Shown piece by piece: positions 27,966 to 37,072 of a stretch of 64,000 bases of DNA. The stretch is taken from NCBI RefSeq assembly GCF_050589685.1, contig NZ_JBNGOS010000016.1:72925-136924 (forward strand), written 5' to 3'. The position numbers were made by a program, and so were the translations under genes. Source of the DNA: Saccharicrinis sp050589685 (GTDB lineage: Bacteria; Bacteroidota; Bacteroidia; Bacteroidales; Marinilabiliaceae). Numbering within the stretch: position 1 is the stretch's first letter; each line of letters opens with the position of its first letter. The notes under the pieces are model-generated. The model was not told the DNA's origin, searched no databases, and saw only the letters and a program-made list of their open reading frames with translations.

Positions 27966-29198
27966 ATGGTAACGCAGCTTCAAAAAAAAAGACTCCGGCT
28001 TTTTAAAGACAGGTTGAATATTCTGTTAGACATTGCTCAAACGATCAATGAGGACCACAGCATAGACGACTTACTGTCGGAGTTTGAAGTGCTTTTGCGC
28101 GAGGAACTTGAAGTGGGCAAGATACTGGTTTTTACTTTTGGAGATGGAAAATGGGAAAACCTGTTAAACTCCGGTGTCACCAAAGAAGAAGTTGCCAATA
28201 TAGATGTTGAACGGGACCTTGCACAATATCGGAATATAGAAAACATTACCATATCACACCCTCCACAGCTCAAAGGGTTTGATGCCGTAATTCCATTATT
28301 TCACCGATACAAATCGATTGGCTTTGTGTTAATTGGTGATGTGGACGAAGAACAAACAGGTATAAGCCCCACGATCAAGCATCTAAAACTGATTCAGATC
28401 ATCTCCAATCTGATCATCGTTTTTATCGAAAACAAACGGATGCAGAATGAATTGCTTGAGCAAGAGGCTATGCGAAAAGAGATGGAGCTGGCTTCCCGCA
28501 TCCAATCGAAACTTGTTCCCGCAGACGACCACCTTCCCGTTAGCACTAAATACACAATCCATACCTTTTACCACCCCCAGTTCGAAGTCGGGGGGGATTA
28601 CTACGACTTTATCCGGCTTTCGAAAAACGTACTTGGCTTTTGTATTGCTGATGTTTCCGGGAAAGGGATTTCTGCGGCCATATTGATGTCGAACTTTCAA
28701 GCAGTTTTCCGTACCCTTTATACACCCAGCATAAACCTAAAAAGACTGGCCCATGGGCTGAACAGAAAGGTGAACATGAGTGCCAACAACGAGAAATTCA
28801 TCACCATGTTTTTGGGAAAGTACAATACCATTACCCGAAAATTAACCTATATCAATGCGGGCCATTTGCCGCCCATGCTGTTTGACCCAAAAAAGAAGCA
28901 TCTGATTCACCTCGACAAAGGGTGTATAGGTTTAGGCATGCTCGATGAGATACCTTCTATTGAAGTTGGCAGTGTACGAATTCCGCGAAATTCCAAGTTT
29001 TTGGCCTTTACTGACGGTTTGGTGGAATTGGAGAATGGCGATCAGATAGAATCGGGCATGAAACCCATTGAGGATATTATTTCGGACAGCAACAATATTG
29101 AAACAAATATGGAAGCCCTCAAGGAGCTGATTCAGGTACAGCTCGAAAGAGGCTCAGTGTTTGACGACATCTCCGTTACGGGTCTGGAATTCAAATAA
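27966..29198 (+). CDS. RsbU/SpoIIE-type PP2C phosphatase with GAF-like sensor
   Basis: The 410-residue cytosolic product has a GAF-like sensor at residues about 10-155 and a helical linker KRMQNELLEQEAMRKEMELA. A PP2C-like SpoIIE phosphatase domain follows from about 185 to the end. Metal-binding Asp residues are seen in FEVGGDYYDFIRLS, CIADVSGKGISAAILMS and LAFTDGLVELEN. Such enzymes dephosphorylate anti-sigma-factor antagonists in partner-switching systems. No anti-sigma kinase or STAS protein is adjacent, so the partners are elsewhere. A terminator follows immediately. Confidence 0.9.
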   Translation: MVTQLQKKRLRLFKDRLNILLDIAQTINEDHSIDDLLSEFEVLLREELEVGKILVFTFGDGKWENLLNSGVTKEEVANIDVERDLAQYRNIENITISHPPQLKGFDAVIPLFHRYKSIGFVLIGDVDEEQTGISPTIKHLKLIQIISNLIIVFIENKRMQNELLEQEAMRKEMELASRIQSKLVPADDHLPVSTKYTIHTFYHPQFEVGGDYYDFIRLSKNVLGFCIADVSGKGISAAILMSNFQAVFRTLYTPSINLKRLAHGLNRKVNMSANNEKFITMFLGKYNTITRKLTYINAGHLPPMLFDPKKKHLIHLDKGCIGLGMLDEIPSIEVGSVRIPRNSKFLAFTDGLVELENGDQIESGMKPIEDIISDSNNIETNMEALKELIQVQLERGSVFDDISVTGLEFK

Positions 29199-29224
29199 AA
29201 AAGGAGCTATCTGCTCCTTTTTTA
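29197..29224. terminator. bidirectional intrinsic terminator
   Basis: AAAAAAGGAGC pairs with GCTCCTTTTTT around the loop TATCT. It overlaps the stop of the rightward phosphatase gene and lies 17 bases past the end of the leftward YfhO gene, so it can end both convergent transcripts. Confidence 0.85.
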
Positions 29225-29240
29225 TGTTTTATCACTGTCG

Positions 29241-31763
29241 TTAGTTTTGTCTTTTAACCGATTTATATATCGCAAATAATATCAACGCGAGTATTAACAG
29301 TGAGCTTATCAACGAAATCAGCTGCCCCAATTTAAAAGATACAGGTTCAAATTTAAATTCGAGTTTATGTTGACCTTCCGGCAACATTACCGCTCTTAAT
29401 ATGTAGTTGGCTCTTTTGATATCAATCTTCTCTCCATCCACATAAGCATTCCAACCTTTGGGATAGTAAATCTGCGAGAATACCGCTAACTGTTCTTGCT
29501 TGATCGAATAGTCGTAAACAATATGGTTTGGCTCATATTTTTGAATGCTTAAGGAACCCGACACTGAATCTACTTGATACGATTCCAGATCTTTGAATTC
29601 CGATATATTAACTACCGCTTTTTCGCTTAAAGGAACATGATTTAAAGCATCAATAGCCCCATCAGGGGCCTGAACCGGATATACCTCCTTAACAAACCAG
29701 GCATCGCCCATTGCATTATTATTTACAATCGGACCAGCATTAGGGCTGTACACAATATATTTAGCATTAAGCATATTCAACACATGCATATCGGCTAACT
29801 TATCCTGGATCTCTTGTTCATCACCTTGGTTTTGCAATACCGAAATCACCGATCTCCAATCGCTCATTAAATATCTGTCAATCAAATCCTGGTACCTGCG
29901 CAGCTTGGCTCCGTGATAACCTCCTATCGACTCGTGGTGGTATGATGTAACCACTTCTTTAAATGGATCTCTGTATATCGAAAAGACTCTTTCTCCATCC
30001 TTTTTCTGTTTGTTGATGGCTTTATCGGCCTTGCTTATCGCAAATTCCTGACCTACTTTTCGCTTGCTCTGAAAATGATCGTTATTTAAGTAACGTTTGT
30101 CAACTCCCCAATGATCAATAAGGATCAATAAGCCCAGACCCCAAATCAGATACTTGCCCGATAATTTTTGGGTGGCAAAAAACCAAACTGATGCAGAAGC
30201 GATCAGTATAAAGGCAAACGATCTAAAAGCATCTGATTTTAACAAGTATACGCGGGCAATTTTAAGGTTGGCCAATATCCCATCGAAATAGGCAGAAACC
30301 TGTGCTGCCTGAGCTGCATTCTGCTGCATGGCCTGTTGCTTTTGCTGTACAATAGCATTTAATTCGGCATCACTAATAAAACTAAAAAAGGCATGGGGAA
30401 ACAGATAAAAAAGCAAACTGATACCACCCGTTAATCCGAATGCGGCAAAGAATTTCCAATTGGTCTCCCTAATGAGTTGTGGCTTATTAAAAACCTCTCT
30501 TAACCCTAAAAACCCAAGTGCAGGAATCGTAAATGAAGCAATCACCATAGCCATCTCCACCGTACGGAACTTATTGTATAGCGGAAAATTATAAAACATA
30601 AAGTCGGTAAATGCCGGAAAGTGACGTCCCCAGGCTAAAAAGAAGGAAAAAACAGTAGCTGCTACCAGCCACCATTTATCGGGTCCCCGGTAGAAGAACA
30701 TTCCCAGCATAAACAAAAAACAAACCACAGCGCCCGCGTAAACAGGCCCGGACGTAAACGGTCGCCCACCCCAATATTGGCTTTGACCACCTACCGCTTC
30801 TTTAAACTGACTGTCGACGTTATCCAACGCCGACTTATTATTGGAAATCGCTTCGGAAGCCCCTCCCACCGCATTCGGAACTATTAAAGTCCATGTACCC
30901 TGAGGCTCCAGGCTCCAGGCATGCGCATAATCCTTATCCAAACCGCTATGCTGTTTTTTCCCATCTTCCGGGGCTAATTCTGATTTACCGCGGATACTGT
31001 ATTTGCCATATTCATAGGTAGTCCATAAGTTTGTGATATTGGGCAATACGGCCAGAAGAGCGGCCGCAACCAACACCCCGGATGCCTTAGCAAATTGATT
31101 CAAGCTTTTGTGAACAACAGCGTATGCCAGTCGCGAAATAACCAATATCATAACCAACATAGCCAAATAATAAGTTATTTGCATATGGTTATAGGCTATC
31201 TGAACCCCCAAAGCGATGGTGGTAAACAATCCTCCAACCCACATATTACGATTATACGTATATATAATTCCCGCAATTACCGGAGCCATTAATGCAACAG
31301 TGTAGGCTTGTGTTATATGGCCGGCGACTATAATAATGAGATTGTACGAGCCAAAACCAAAAGCCAATGCCCCTATGAGACTAAAACGCCAATCCATTTT
31401 TAAACTCAGTAGGAAAATATAGAATCCCAACAAATATAAAAATAGGATGGCTACGGTATGATATGGCATACCCATCCTTGAAGTTCTGTTGATATACGAA
31501 AATATATTTTTGGAAGCGTCTCCTTTAATTTGATACGCCGGCATGCCGCTAAAGGCACTGTTGGTCCATTGCGACTTGTTTCCTGTTTCCTTTTCAAACT
31601 CCCTTAGCTCCTGGGCCATACCAATTGCATGGCTGTCGTCCATTTGCATTAAGGTTTTATTTTTCAGCACGGGACTAAAGTAAGCGAAGCTCAGAACAAT
31701 AAATAACAATACGGTACCAACGTAGGGTAAGGAAGATTTTAATTTATCAATCATGTTATACAT
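29241..31763 (-). CDS. YfhO family membrane protein (GT-C-like)
   Basis: The 840-residue product has about a dozen membrane helices in residues 10-560 and a periplasmic C-terminal domain ending in one more helix. The N-terminal MQMDDSHAIGMAQELREFE and the loop QWTNSAFSGMPAYQ, with conserved acidic residues, fit the first extracytoplasmic loop of GT-C glycosyltransferases. The C-terminal domain contains FSQIYYPKGWNAYVDGEK, the usual YfhO ending. In Gram-positive bacteria YfhO glycosylates lipoteichoic acid. Here a role in transferring a sugar to an envelope polymer or protein is likely but unproven. A second ATG at 31754 is an alternative start. Confidence 0.88.
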   Translation of the reverse strand: MYNMIDKLKSSLPYVGTVLLFIVLSFAYFSPVLKNKTLMQMDDSHAIGMAQELREFEKETGNKSQWTNSAFSGMPAYQIKGDASKNIFSYINRTSRMGMPYHTVAILFLYLLGFYIFLLSLKMDWRFSLIGALAFGFGSYNLIIIVAGHITQAYTVALMAPVIAGIIYTYNRNMWVGGLFTTIALGVQIAYNHMQITYYLAMLVMILVISRLAYAVVHKSLNQFAKASGVLVAAALLAVLPNITNLWTTYEYGKYSIRGKSELAPEDGKKQHSGLDKDYAHAWSLEPQGTWTLIVPNAVGGASEAISNNKSALDNVDSQFKEAVGGQSQYWGGRPFTSGPVYAGAVVCFLFMLGMFFYRGPDKWWLVAATVFSFFLAWGRHFPAFTDFMFYNFPLYNKFRTVEMAMVIASFTIPALGFLGLREVFNKPQLIRETNWKFFAAFGLTGGISLLFYLFPHAFFSFISDAELNAIVQQKQQAMQQNAAQAAQVSAYFDGILANLKIARVYLLKSDAFRSFAFILIASASVWFFATQKLSGKYLIWGLGLLILIDHWGVDKRYLNNDHFQSKRKVGQEFAISKADKAINKQKKDGERVFSIYRDPFKEVVTSYHHESIGGYHGAKLRRYQDLIDRYLMSDWRSVISVLQNQGDEQEIQDKLADMHVLNMLNAKYIVYSPNAGPIVNNNAMGDAWFVKEVYPVQAPDGAIDALNHVPLSEKAVVNISEFKDLESYQVDSVSGSLSIQKYEPNHIVYDYSIKQEQLAVFSQIYYPKGWNAYVDGEKIDIKRANYILRAVMLPEGQHKLEFKFEPVSFKLGQLISLISSLLILALILFAIYKSVKRQN

Positions 31764-31784
31764 TTATAAAAAGAATCAGTCGTG

Positions 31785-31831
31785 TATCCGCGCATAGCGG
31801 GATGTATACAAATACCTGCCTGATGGCAGGC
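31785..31831. repeat. two small REP-like palindromes
   Basis: ATCCGCGCATAGCGGGAT and CCTGCC-TGAT-GGCAGG lie within 47 bases, upstream of the YfhO gene. Similar G/C-rich palindromes are scattered in the window (for example 57855-57897 and inside repeat copy 1). They look like intergenic REP-type elements. Confidence 0.5.
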
Positions 31832-32028
31832 CAATAATTAAATGAAAAGCATTTAGATACAGGTCACACTCAATACCAAACACATTTAACAATCGGTAAT
31901 TTAATGAATTTTAAAACTGCCTAAAAATATACAAAAAGGGCATACGGTGCAACGGGTATTTTATAGTCAATTTGAATGATTTTAACACCTAAGTTAACGT
32001 CTGTTAATTTGACAAAACAACAATTTTA

Positions 32029-32043
32029 TGGCACGAACATTGT
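32029..32043 (+). promoter_or_regulatory. sigma-54-type -24/-12 promoter of RNA unit B
   Basis: TGGCACG-AACA-TTGT matches the consensus TGGCACG-N4-TTGC with one change (last C to T) and correct spacing. Predicted start is about 32055. It is the second such element in the window that lies just upstream of a T-run/CATAGATTA unit. Confidence 0.6.
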
Positions 32044-32054
32044 TGATTATTCTA

Positions 32055-32139
32055 CCGAAGAGCAATTAAGTTTTTCATAGATTAGGTTAGGGTTTAAGTT
32101 TGGTAATCGAGGCATCACTCGATGTCTCGATTATTTTTT
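32055..32139 (+). ncRNA. putative small RNA with T-run/CATAGATTA motif, unit B
   Basis: The predicted RNA of about 85 bases starts downstream of the sigma-54-type element. It holds the motif TTAAGTTTTTCATAGATTAG followed by GTTAGGGTTTAAGTTT (32066-32100) and ends in a perfect hairpin with T6. Compared with unit A the T-run is three bases shorter and a GGTTA is added. No open frame with a ribosome site is present. The function is unknown. Confidence 0.5.
32104..32139 (+). terminator. intrinsic terminator of RNA unit B
   Basis: TAATCGAGGCATC pairs with GATGTCTCGATTA (13 pairs, one G-T) around the 4-base loop ACTC and is followed by T6. Confidence 0.85.
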
Positions 32140-32161
32140 AAACCACATAAAAATTGAAGAG

Positions 32162-32234
32162 TTTAAGTTTTTTTTCATAGATTAGGGTTTAAGTTTAAAA
32201 AGGAGCGTTTCAACGGAAACACTCCTTTTTTTTT
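32162..32234 (+). ncRNA. T-run/CATAGATTA motif plus terminator, unit C
   Basis: A third copy lies 22 bases after the unit B terminator: TTTAAGTTTTTTTTCATAG then ATTAGGGTTTAAGTTT (32162-32195). It is followed by the hairpin GGAGCGTTTC-AACG-GAAACACTCC (one C-A mismatch) and T9. There is no room for its own sigma-54-type promoter after unit B, so it would be reached by read-through or is a duplicated 3' module. A decayed transposase gene begins directly after the T-run. Confidence 0.4.
32197..32234 (+). terminator. intrinsic terminator of unit C
   Basis: The stem GGAG-C-GTTTC pairs with GAAAC-A-CTCC around the loop AACG and is followed by a run of nine T. It is preceded by A5. Confidence 0.8.
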
Positions 32235-33258
32235 CTGTGGGTGCTGGTCGACAGTATGCCGAAGTGATCGGAAAAGTCGTCAATTGTCAGGTCGGAGTTT
32301 ATGCTTCGCCGGTGAATGGGACATCGGCCTCGTTGATAATTGAACGCATCTTCTTGCCTAAATCATGGATAACAAAGAAAGGTGTAACCAGGCAAAAATA
32401 CCGGACGAAGGATGTCGTCAATTTAAAACCAAGCCGAAACTGGCTTTGTCCTTGATAAAACAGGATGTCGAAAGGGGTGTTGTTTTTGACTGGATAGGTG
32501 GGGATGGACTGTACGGACTCAACACAAAGTTTTGTAACGGACTGGAGGCAATGGGACTCTTCTATGTTTTGATGTTCACAAAGCCGGGAAAGTGTTCCTT
32601 CTGGAACCGGCATTTTCAGTACCCGAGACCAAAACCAACAAAGGTCGTAAGCCATCAAAAATACAGCCGGACACCAAGTCTGTGCGGTTGGACAATCTAA
32701 CAAAATCAATTTCCCCGGAGCTTTCGCAAAAGAAAGAGATCAGAGAAACCGTTCAGGACAAGTTGTGCCTTTGGTTCCACAAAAGAACTATTTGGAGCTG
32801 GGACGGGAAAAGTGAAAAAGCAAAAAAAAAAGAATTCTGATAATTACCAAAACAACAGACGCAAAGCCAAAGATAAAATACAGTGTCAGCAGCGGTGAGC
32901 CTGATGCCTATACGCATAAAGAATATGCCTATTTTGTGAGTCAGTGATATTGGGATGGAAAGATCTTTGGATAATGCAAAGAGCGAACTGGGGATATCTG
33001 ATTATCAAATAAGGAAATGGCAATCATAGCAGACCCACTATACAATTGCAATGATGGCTTTGTTACACATTACAGAACAGCTGATCGTAAACAGAAGATG
33101 TTCCCCTGCTAAGTTTAAGAGATGCACGAATATCAATAGTTTCTAACATCTGTGCAACACAGGTTGAACTGAAACGCAGAGCCATGCAAATGCTAATACG
33201 ACATAGGAAACGTAGGAAGGATATTGATTTCGCACATTACAACAAAGAGAAAGAATAA
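32235..33258 (+). pseudogene. decayed IS701-type (DDE) transposase
   Basis: The plus strand reads GAGRQYAEVIGKVVNCQVGV, then LPKSW, KTKPKLALSLIKQDVERG and FDWIGGDGLYG (the second catalytic Asp region). After further shifts it reads EPDAYTHKEYAYFVSQ, then YW, and NAKSELGISDYQI, ending HYNKEKE with TAA at 33256-33258. These are successive blocks of an IS701-family transposase spread over several frames, with TAA, TAG and TGA stops and many indels. The 5' third is missing: the frame starts at the T-run of unit C. No inverted repeats are evident. The element is dead. Confidence 0.8.
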
Positions 33259-33481
33259 AATCGAAAGTAGAACTAGGAAATACTTTTAATTTTGCTGCTG
33301 AAGCGTAGATAGGAACGACCCAAATTACTTATGCCGCTTTTGTTCTAACCAAACATCAACTACAACTTGTCCGTTTATGCTTTACTAAAATGCAAAACGA
33401 ATGCTTAATCTCAATCCCATCCTTTTTGTACATTACAATTGTAATGAGATACTTTTTCATGCAAAACAATTGGTAAATTCC

Positions 33482-33512
33482 TTTGTTATTAACCGAATGG
33501 TAATTAAATTTA
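33482..33512 (+). promoter_or_regulatory. Bacteroidota primary-sigma promoter for the phosphofructokinase gene
   Basis: TTTG (33482-33485), 19 bases, then TAAATTTA (33505-33512; one mismatch to TAnnTTTG). The predicted start lies a few bases later, giving a leader of about 13 bases before the ATG at 33532. Confidence 0.6.
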
Positions 33513-33531
33513 TACAAATACATTGTTGTAA

Positions 33532-34794
33532 ATGAATATAATGCTTCTAGGTCAACCACGCTTCAATTCTCCCGTTCGACACTTTGTAAATGATGACCTT
33601 CGTTTACCCGAAAATATTATTCGAGGAGTAAATGCTCCTCTAGAAGGAGAATTGCTTTTTGAGATAGCCGGTCCAAGGGAAAAAATTTACTTTGATCCCC
33701 AAACGACAAAGGCCGGAATTGTTACTTGTGGTGGCTTATGTCCTGGATTAAACGATGTGATTCGTTCCTTATTTCTTGAATTACACCATGCCTACGGAGT
33801 GATGGATGTCATTGGCTTTCGCGGCGGATACAAAGGGTTAGATCCTGTACTCGGAAAAGAACCCTATATCCTGACTACCGAACTGGTAGACGGGATTCAC
33901 AAAAAAGGAGGAACCTTTTTAGGCACATCGCGCGGACCGGTCGACATAGCGCTGGCTGTGAACAACCTGATTAAGCGAAAAATAAACATACTCTTTGTTG
34001 TGGGTGGAGATGGCACTCAGCGTGGAGCCTATGAACTACTTAAAGAGGCCAAAAAAAGAGGCTATCCTTTATCGGTTGTAGGCGTTCCAAAAACAATTGA
34101 TAACGATGTACCTTTTGTTTCGCAAACATTTGGCTACAACACAGCTATTGAAGAAGCTTCCAAGGTACTTGACCGCGCCCACACTGAGGCACGCAGCGTA
34201 GAAAATGGAATCTCGCTTGTTAAACTCATGGGTCGACATGCCGGGTTCATAACTGCTGGCGCCACCATGGCTAGTCAGGATGTTAATTTTGCCTTGGTAC
34301 CCGAAGTGCCCTTTAAAATGGAAGGTCCGAAGGGTTTTTTAGCAGCACTAAAAAAACGCATACAAAATCGAGCGCATGCACTTATCGTAGTCGCTGAGGG
34401 AGCAGGACAGGATTTGATAGAAAATACCCACCCGGAAATAGACGCTTCAGGAAATATCAAATCCAAAGATATAGGCCTTTACCTCAGTGAAAGCATCATA
34501 AAATATTTTAAGAAAGAGCAGATTCCAATAGTGATGCGTTATATGGACCCTAGTTACATTGTGCGAAGCAGCCCGGCTAATGCAGAGGATTCCATTCTAT
34601 GCGATCTCTTTGCCCGAAATGCAGTTCATGCCGCAATGGCTGGAAAAACAGGTGTTGTCATCGGTTATATGCACGATCAATTCGTTCATGTGCCAGTTGA
34701 ACTGCTTTCCGGCCGAAAAAAACTCATGGATCCAAACAGTATGATTTGGAATGGGACATTAGCTTCGACGGGGCAGTCCATTAAATTTGAATAA
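33532..34794 (+). CDS. pfkA: 6-phosphofructokinase, clade with GGDGT and PKTIDND motifs
   Basis: The 420-residue cytosolic enzyme catalyses the phosphorylation of fructose 6-phosphate. The phosphate-donor loop reads VVGGDGTQRGA, with Gly at residue 161 as in ATP-using enzymes. The substrate loop reads GVPKTIDNDVPF with Lys at 187, which in short bacterial enzymes marks the pyrophosphate type. The combination is typical of the plant/trypanosome-like group, which is ATP-dependent. The long N-terminal extension (about 60 residues) and the length also fit that group. The donor should be tested. Pyruvate kinase follows 54 bases downstream on the same strand, a likely glycolytic operon. Confidence 0.9.
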   Translation: MNIMLLGQPRFNSPVRHFVNDDLRLPENIIRGVNAPLEGELLFEIAGPREKIYFDPQTTKAGIVTCGGLCPGLNDVIRSLFLELHHAYGVMDVIGFRGGYKGLDPVLGKEPYILTTELVDGIHKKGGTFLGTSRGPVDIALAVNNLIKRKINILFVVGGDGTQRGAYELLKEAKKRGYPLSVVGVPKTIDNDVPFVSQTFGYNTAIEEASKVLDRAHTEARSVENGISLVKLMGRHAGFITAGATMASQDVNFALVPEVPFKMEGPKGFLAALKKRIQNRAHALIVVAEGAGQDLIENTHPEIDASGNIKSKDIGLYLSESIIKYFKKEQIPIVMRYMDPSYIVRSSPANAEDSILCDLFARNAVHAAMAGKTGVVIGYMHDQFVHVPVELLSGRKKLMDPNSMIWNGTLASTGQSIKFE

Positions 34795-34848
34795 TCGAAT
34801 CAATTCGGGAATAACAGGTTTAGAACCTTCACAATACTTTAGAAATAT

Positions 34849-36291
34849 ATGATGGCCAATACAACACTTTCAAAACATAAAACCAAAATAGTCGCCACCA
34901 TTGGACCGGCCTCCGACTCCCCAGAGATGCTCGAAAGGCTTATTCGGGCCGGAATGAATATCGCACGACTTAATTTCTCGCATGGAGACTTTTCTGACCA
35001 TGCCAGCCGCATTACACGTATACGTGCTGCCGAGAAAACAACTGGGATGCGAGTGGCTATTATGGCAGACCTACCGGGTCCTAAAATGCGTTTGGGTAAA
35101 ATTGCCGCAGAGCCTATTCAATTGTTAACCGGAGACCGCTTTATATTAACCAGTGATGATATTATTGGCGACCGACAACGGGTGTCAATGAGTTTTAAAC
35201 AACTGGGTAAAGTAGTGAAATCAGGTGACAGACTCTTTTTAAACGATGGATTAGTGCAGCTTATCGTCGAAAAAATAACAGACTCTGATGTACATTGCAA
35301 AGTAGCTATTGGAGGTGAATTACGCTCCAGAAAAGGACTTAATCTACCAGGTATTAAACTAGGGATTGATGTCTTTACCGATCATGATCGCTCCTGTCTC
35401 GAATTTGCTTTGCAAAATGGTGTGGATGCTATCAGTCAATCGTTTGTTGAAACTGCTGATGACATTATAAATGTTAGAGCGGCAGCTAATGGCATGGGTA
35501 AACAACCTTTTATTATAGCAAAAATAGAACGGGCAGATGCGCTAATAAACATAGATGAGATTTTGAAGGTAACTGATGGCATAATGGTTGCCCGTGGCGA
35601 TCTTGGTGTAGAAGTACCGATTCATGAAATGGCAATCCTTCAAAAACAACTTATCTACAAAAGCAGAATGGCTGGCAAGCCGGTTATTACCGCAACCCAG
35701 ATGCTGGAATCGATGACTGAAAATCGACTACCTACCAGAGCAGAAGCCACTGATGTAGCCAATGCGATTATTGATGGAACAGATTGCATTATGCTTTCCG
35801 GGGAATCAGCTATGGGTAAATTCCCTGAAGAAGCAGTGACCATGCTGGCCGACATTGCCAACCATACGGAAGCTCACCGACCTCCAAACAACCTTAAAGG
35901 TTTTTATGAAATTGGAGATGACAATAAGCCAATTAAAGCCGCCGAAGCACTCTCCACGATTGTTGAGAATGCCCTGCGAACGGTGTCATGCGTAAGTGTA
36001 TTTATACCCACCAGAACAGGCAAAACAGCACGTATGATATCGCGCTTTTCTCCAGAAGTATGGATCGTAGCGCTCAGTCAATCTAAAACGGTCTGTCAGG
36101 GATTGGCTTTCTCATATGGGGTTTATCCTGTACACCTAAACGAAACCCCGGAAAACTGGAGTGATTTTGCACGAGATTGGATAAACGAAAGACAGTTAAA
36201 AGGTTCAATAGCCATGTTGGTAGCTGGCCCCTCATCTTTAGATCCTAAATCAAATTATCGATTGGAGTTTTTGCCTGTGGGTAAAAAATAG
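34849..36291 (+). CDS. pyk: pyruvate kinase
   Basis: The 480-residue product has the expected order: KTKIVATIGPASDSPEMLER at the N-terminus, the B domain from about residue 75 to 165, and IIAKIERADALINIDEIL with the catalytic Lys. The signature then follows in DGIMVARGDLGVEVPIHEM and KPVITATQMLESM. The C-terminal domain is present. Start ATG at 34849 or the adjacent ATG at 34852. It converts phosphoenolpyruvate and ADP to pyruvate and ATP. It lies directly after the phosphofructokinase gene and probably shares its promoter at 33482. Confidence 0.95.
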   Translation: MMANTTLSKHKTKIVATIGPASDSPEMLERLIRAGMNIARLNFSHGDFSDHASRITRIRAAEKTTGMRVAIMADLPGPKMRLGKIAAEPIQLLTGDRFILTSDDIIGDRQRVSMSFKQLGKVVKSGDRLFLNDGLVQLIVEKITDSDVHCKVAIGGELRSRKGLNLPGIKLGIDVFTDHDRSCLEFALQNGVDAISQSFVETADDIINVRAAANGMGKQPFIIAKIERADALINIDEILKVTDGIMVARGDLGVEVPIHEMAILQKQLIYKSRMAGKPVITATQMLESMTENRLPTRAEATDVANAIIDGTDCIMLSGESAMGKFPEEAVTMLADIANHTEAHRPPNNLKGFYEIGDDNKPIKAAEALSTIVENALRTVSCVSVFIPTRTGKTARMISRFSPEVWIVALSQSKTVCQGLAFSYGVYPVHLNETPENWSDFARDWINERQLKGSIAMLVAGPSSLDPKSNYRLEFLPVGKK

Positions 36292-36294
36292 GCG

Positions 36295-37072
36295 ATGAAG
36301 TCTCAAAAAAAATTCAACTATAGTCCAACAATAGGGTACTTTTCTGTACATAATTTTGCCATAGGATTGTCTTTTGCGCAGGAACACGAAGAGTTAGAGG
36401 ATTACAAAACAACTACATCCCTTGCAGGACCATATGCTATCTATTATATAGGTTCTTCCAATGTGCGTCCATATCTATTTATTAAAATAGGCAACCTAAA
36501 AAACCAACAATGAAACAAATACGATTAGCCGTTTTTTGTCGCCAATGCTAACGTCATTGTCATTTGCCCGAAACGAAAATTTAATTATGCATTAGAGGTA
36601 CGTAATGAACAATAAAACAAGGCATTACTGAAACAAGGCATAGCATCGTTCTGGTGAGTTGAAGTGATGCAACGAAGTGTCTTGTTTTAAAGTAATCTCA
36701 ATGTGTAATAGAATTTCTAATGCATATTGCGGGTTAAACGAAGATTGGTCTGTTGCTCCCGGTTTTAACTTTGTTTTCCCCAAGCTCGGAAGGAGATATG
36801 AAGCTAACGACCTGGCAGTTAAAAGCGGATGCACATTACACTTTTTAGGAAGAGGTCGTATTTGGATTTTATAGTCTTGCCACTCTAAATTATTCTCATA
36901 TGAAGATTAAATATGATGGACCTAGCGCAGATCTGGGATTTACTGCAGAAGCATCCGATGGCGAAATAGGCATTGATTTAAGTATAGCTACCAATTATGA
37001 TATGTTTTTTAATGAAATAAATTACGACACGGCTTTTGAGCACATGGCCTTAAAGGTTGGTGCGGGTTTTTA
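36295..37072 (+). pseudogene. decayed outer-membrane beta-barrel gene(s), split by a palindromic repeat
   Basis: Just after pyk the frame at 36295-36513 reads NYSPTIGYFSVHNFAIGLSF and IGSSNVRPYLFIKIG, typical internal strands of small porin-like outer-membrane proteins, without a signal peptide. At 36510 a second start reads MKQIRLAVF followed by a frameshifted signal peptide. The palindromic repeat copy 2 occupies 36584-36735. Beyond it lie APGFNFVFPKLGRRYEAND and, from 36901, an open stretch ending LKVGAGF with TAA at 37072, a beta-barrel-type C-terminus. Several stops and shifts show decay of one or two genes. Confidence 0.6.
36584..36735. repeat. imperfect palindromic interspersed repeat, copy 2
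   Basis: About 150 bases with inverted ends ATGCATTAGA (36587-36596) and TCTAATGCAT (36716-36725). Inside them is the long imperfect hairpin built from AAAACAAGG and CTTGTTTT, with the conserved centre GAGTTGAAGTGATGCAACGA. It is nearly identical to 755-940 except for a deletion of the nested palindrome. It lies within decayed outer-membrane gene sequence, consistent with insertion. Confidence 0.75.

Noticed and set aside
32028..32069. 13-codon frame MARTLLIILPKSN over the unit B promoter
   Set aside because: Its ATG lies inside the -24 element, upstream of the predicted transcript start, and has no ribosome site.
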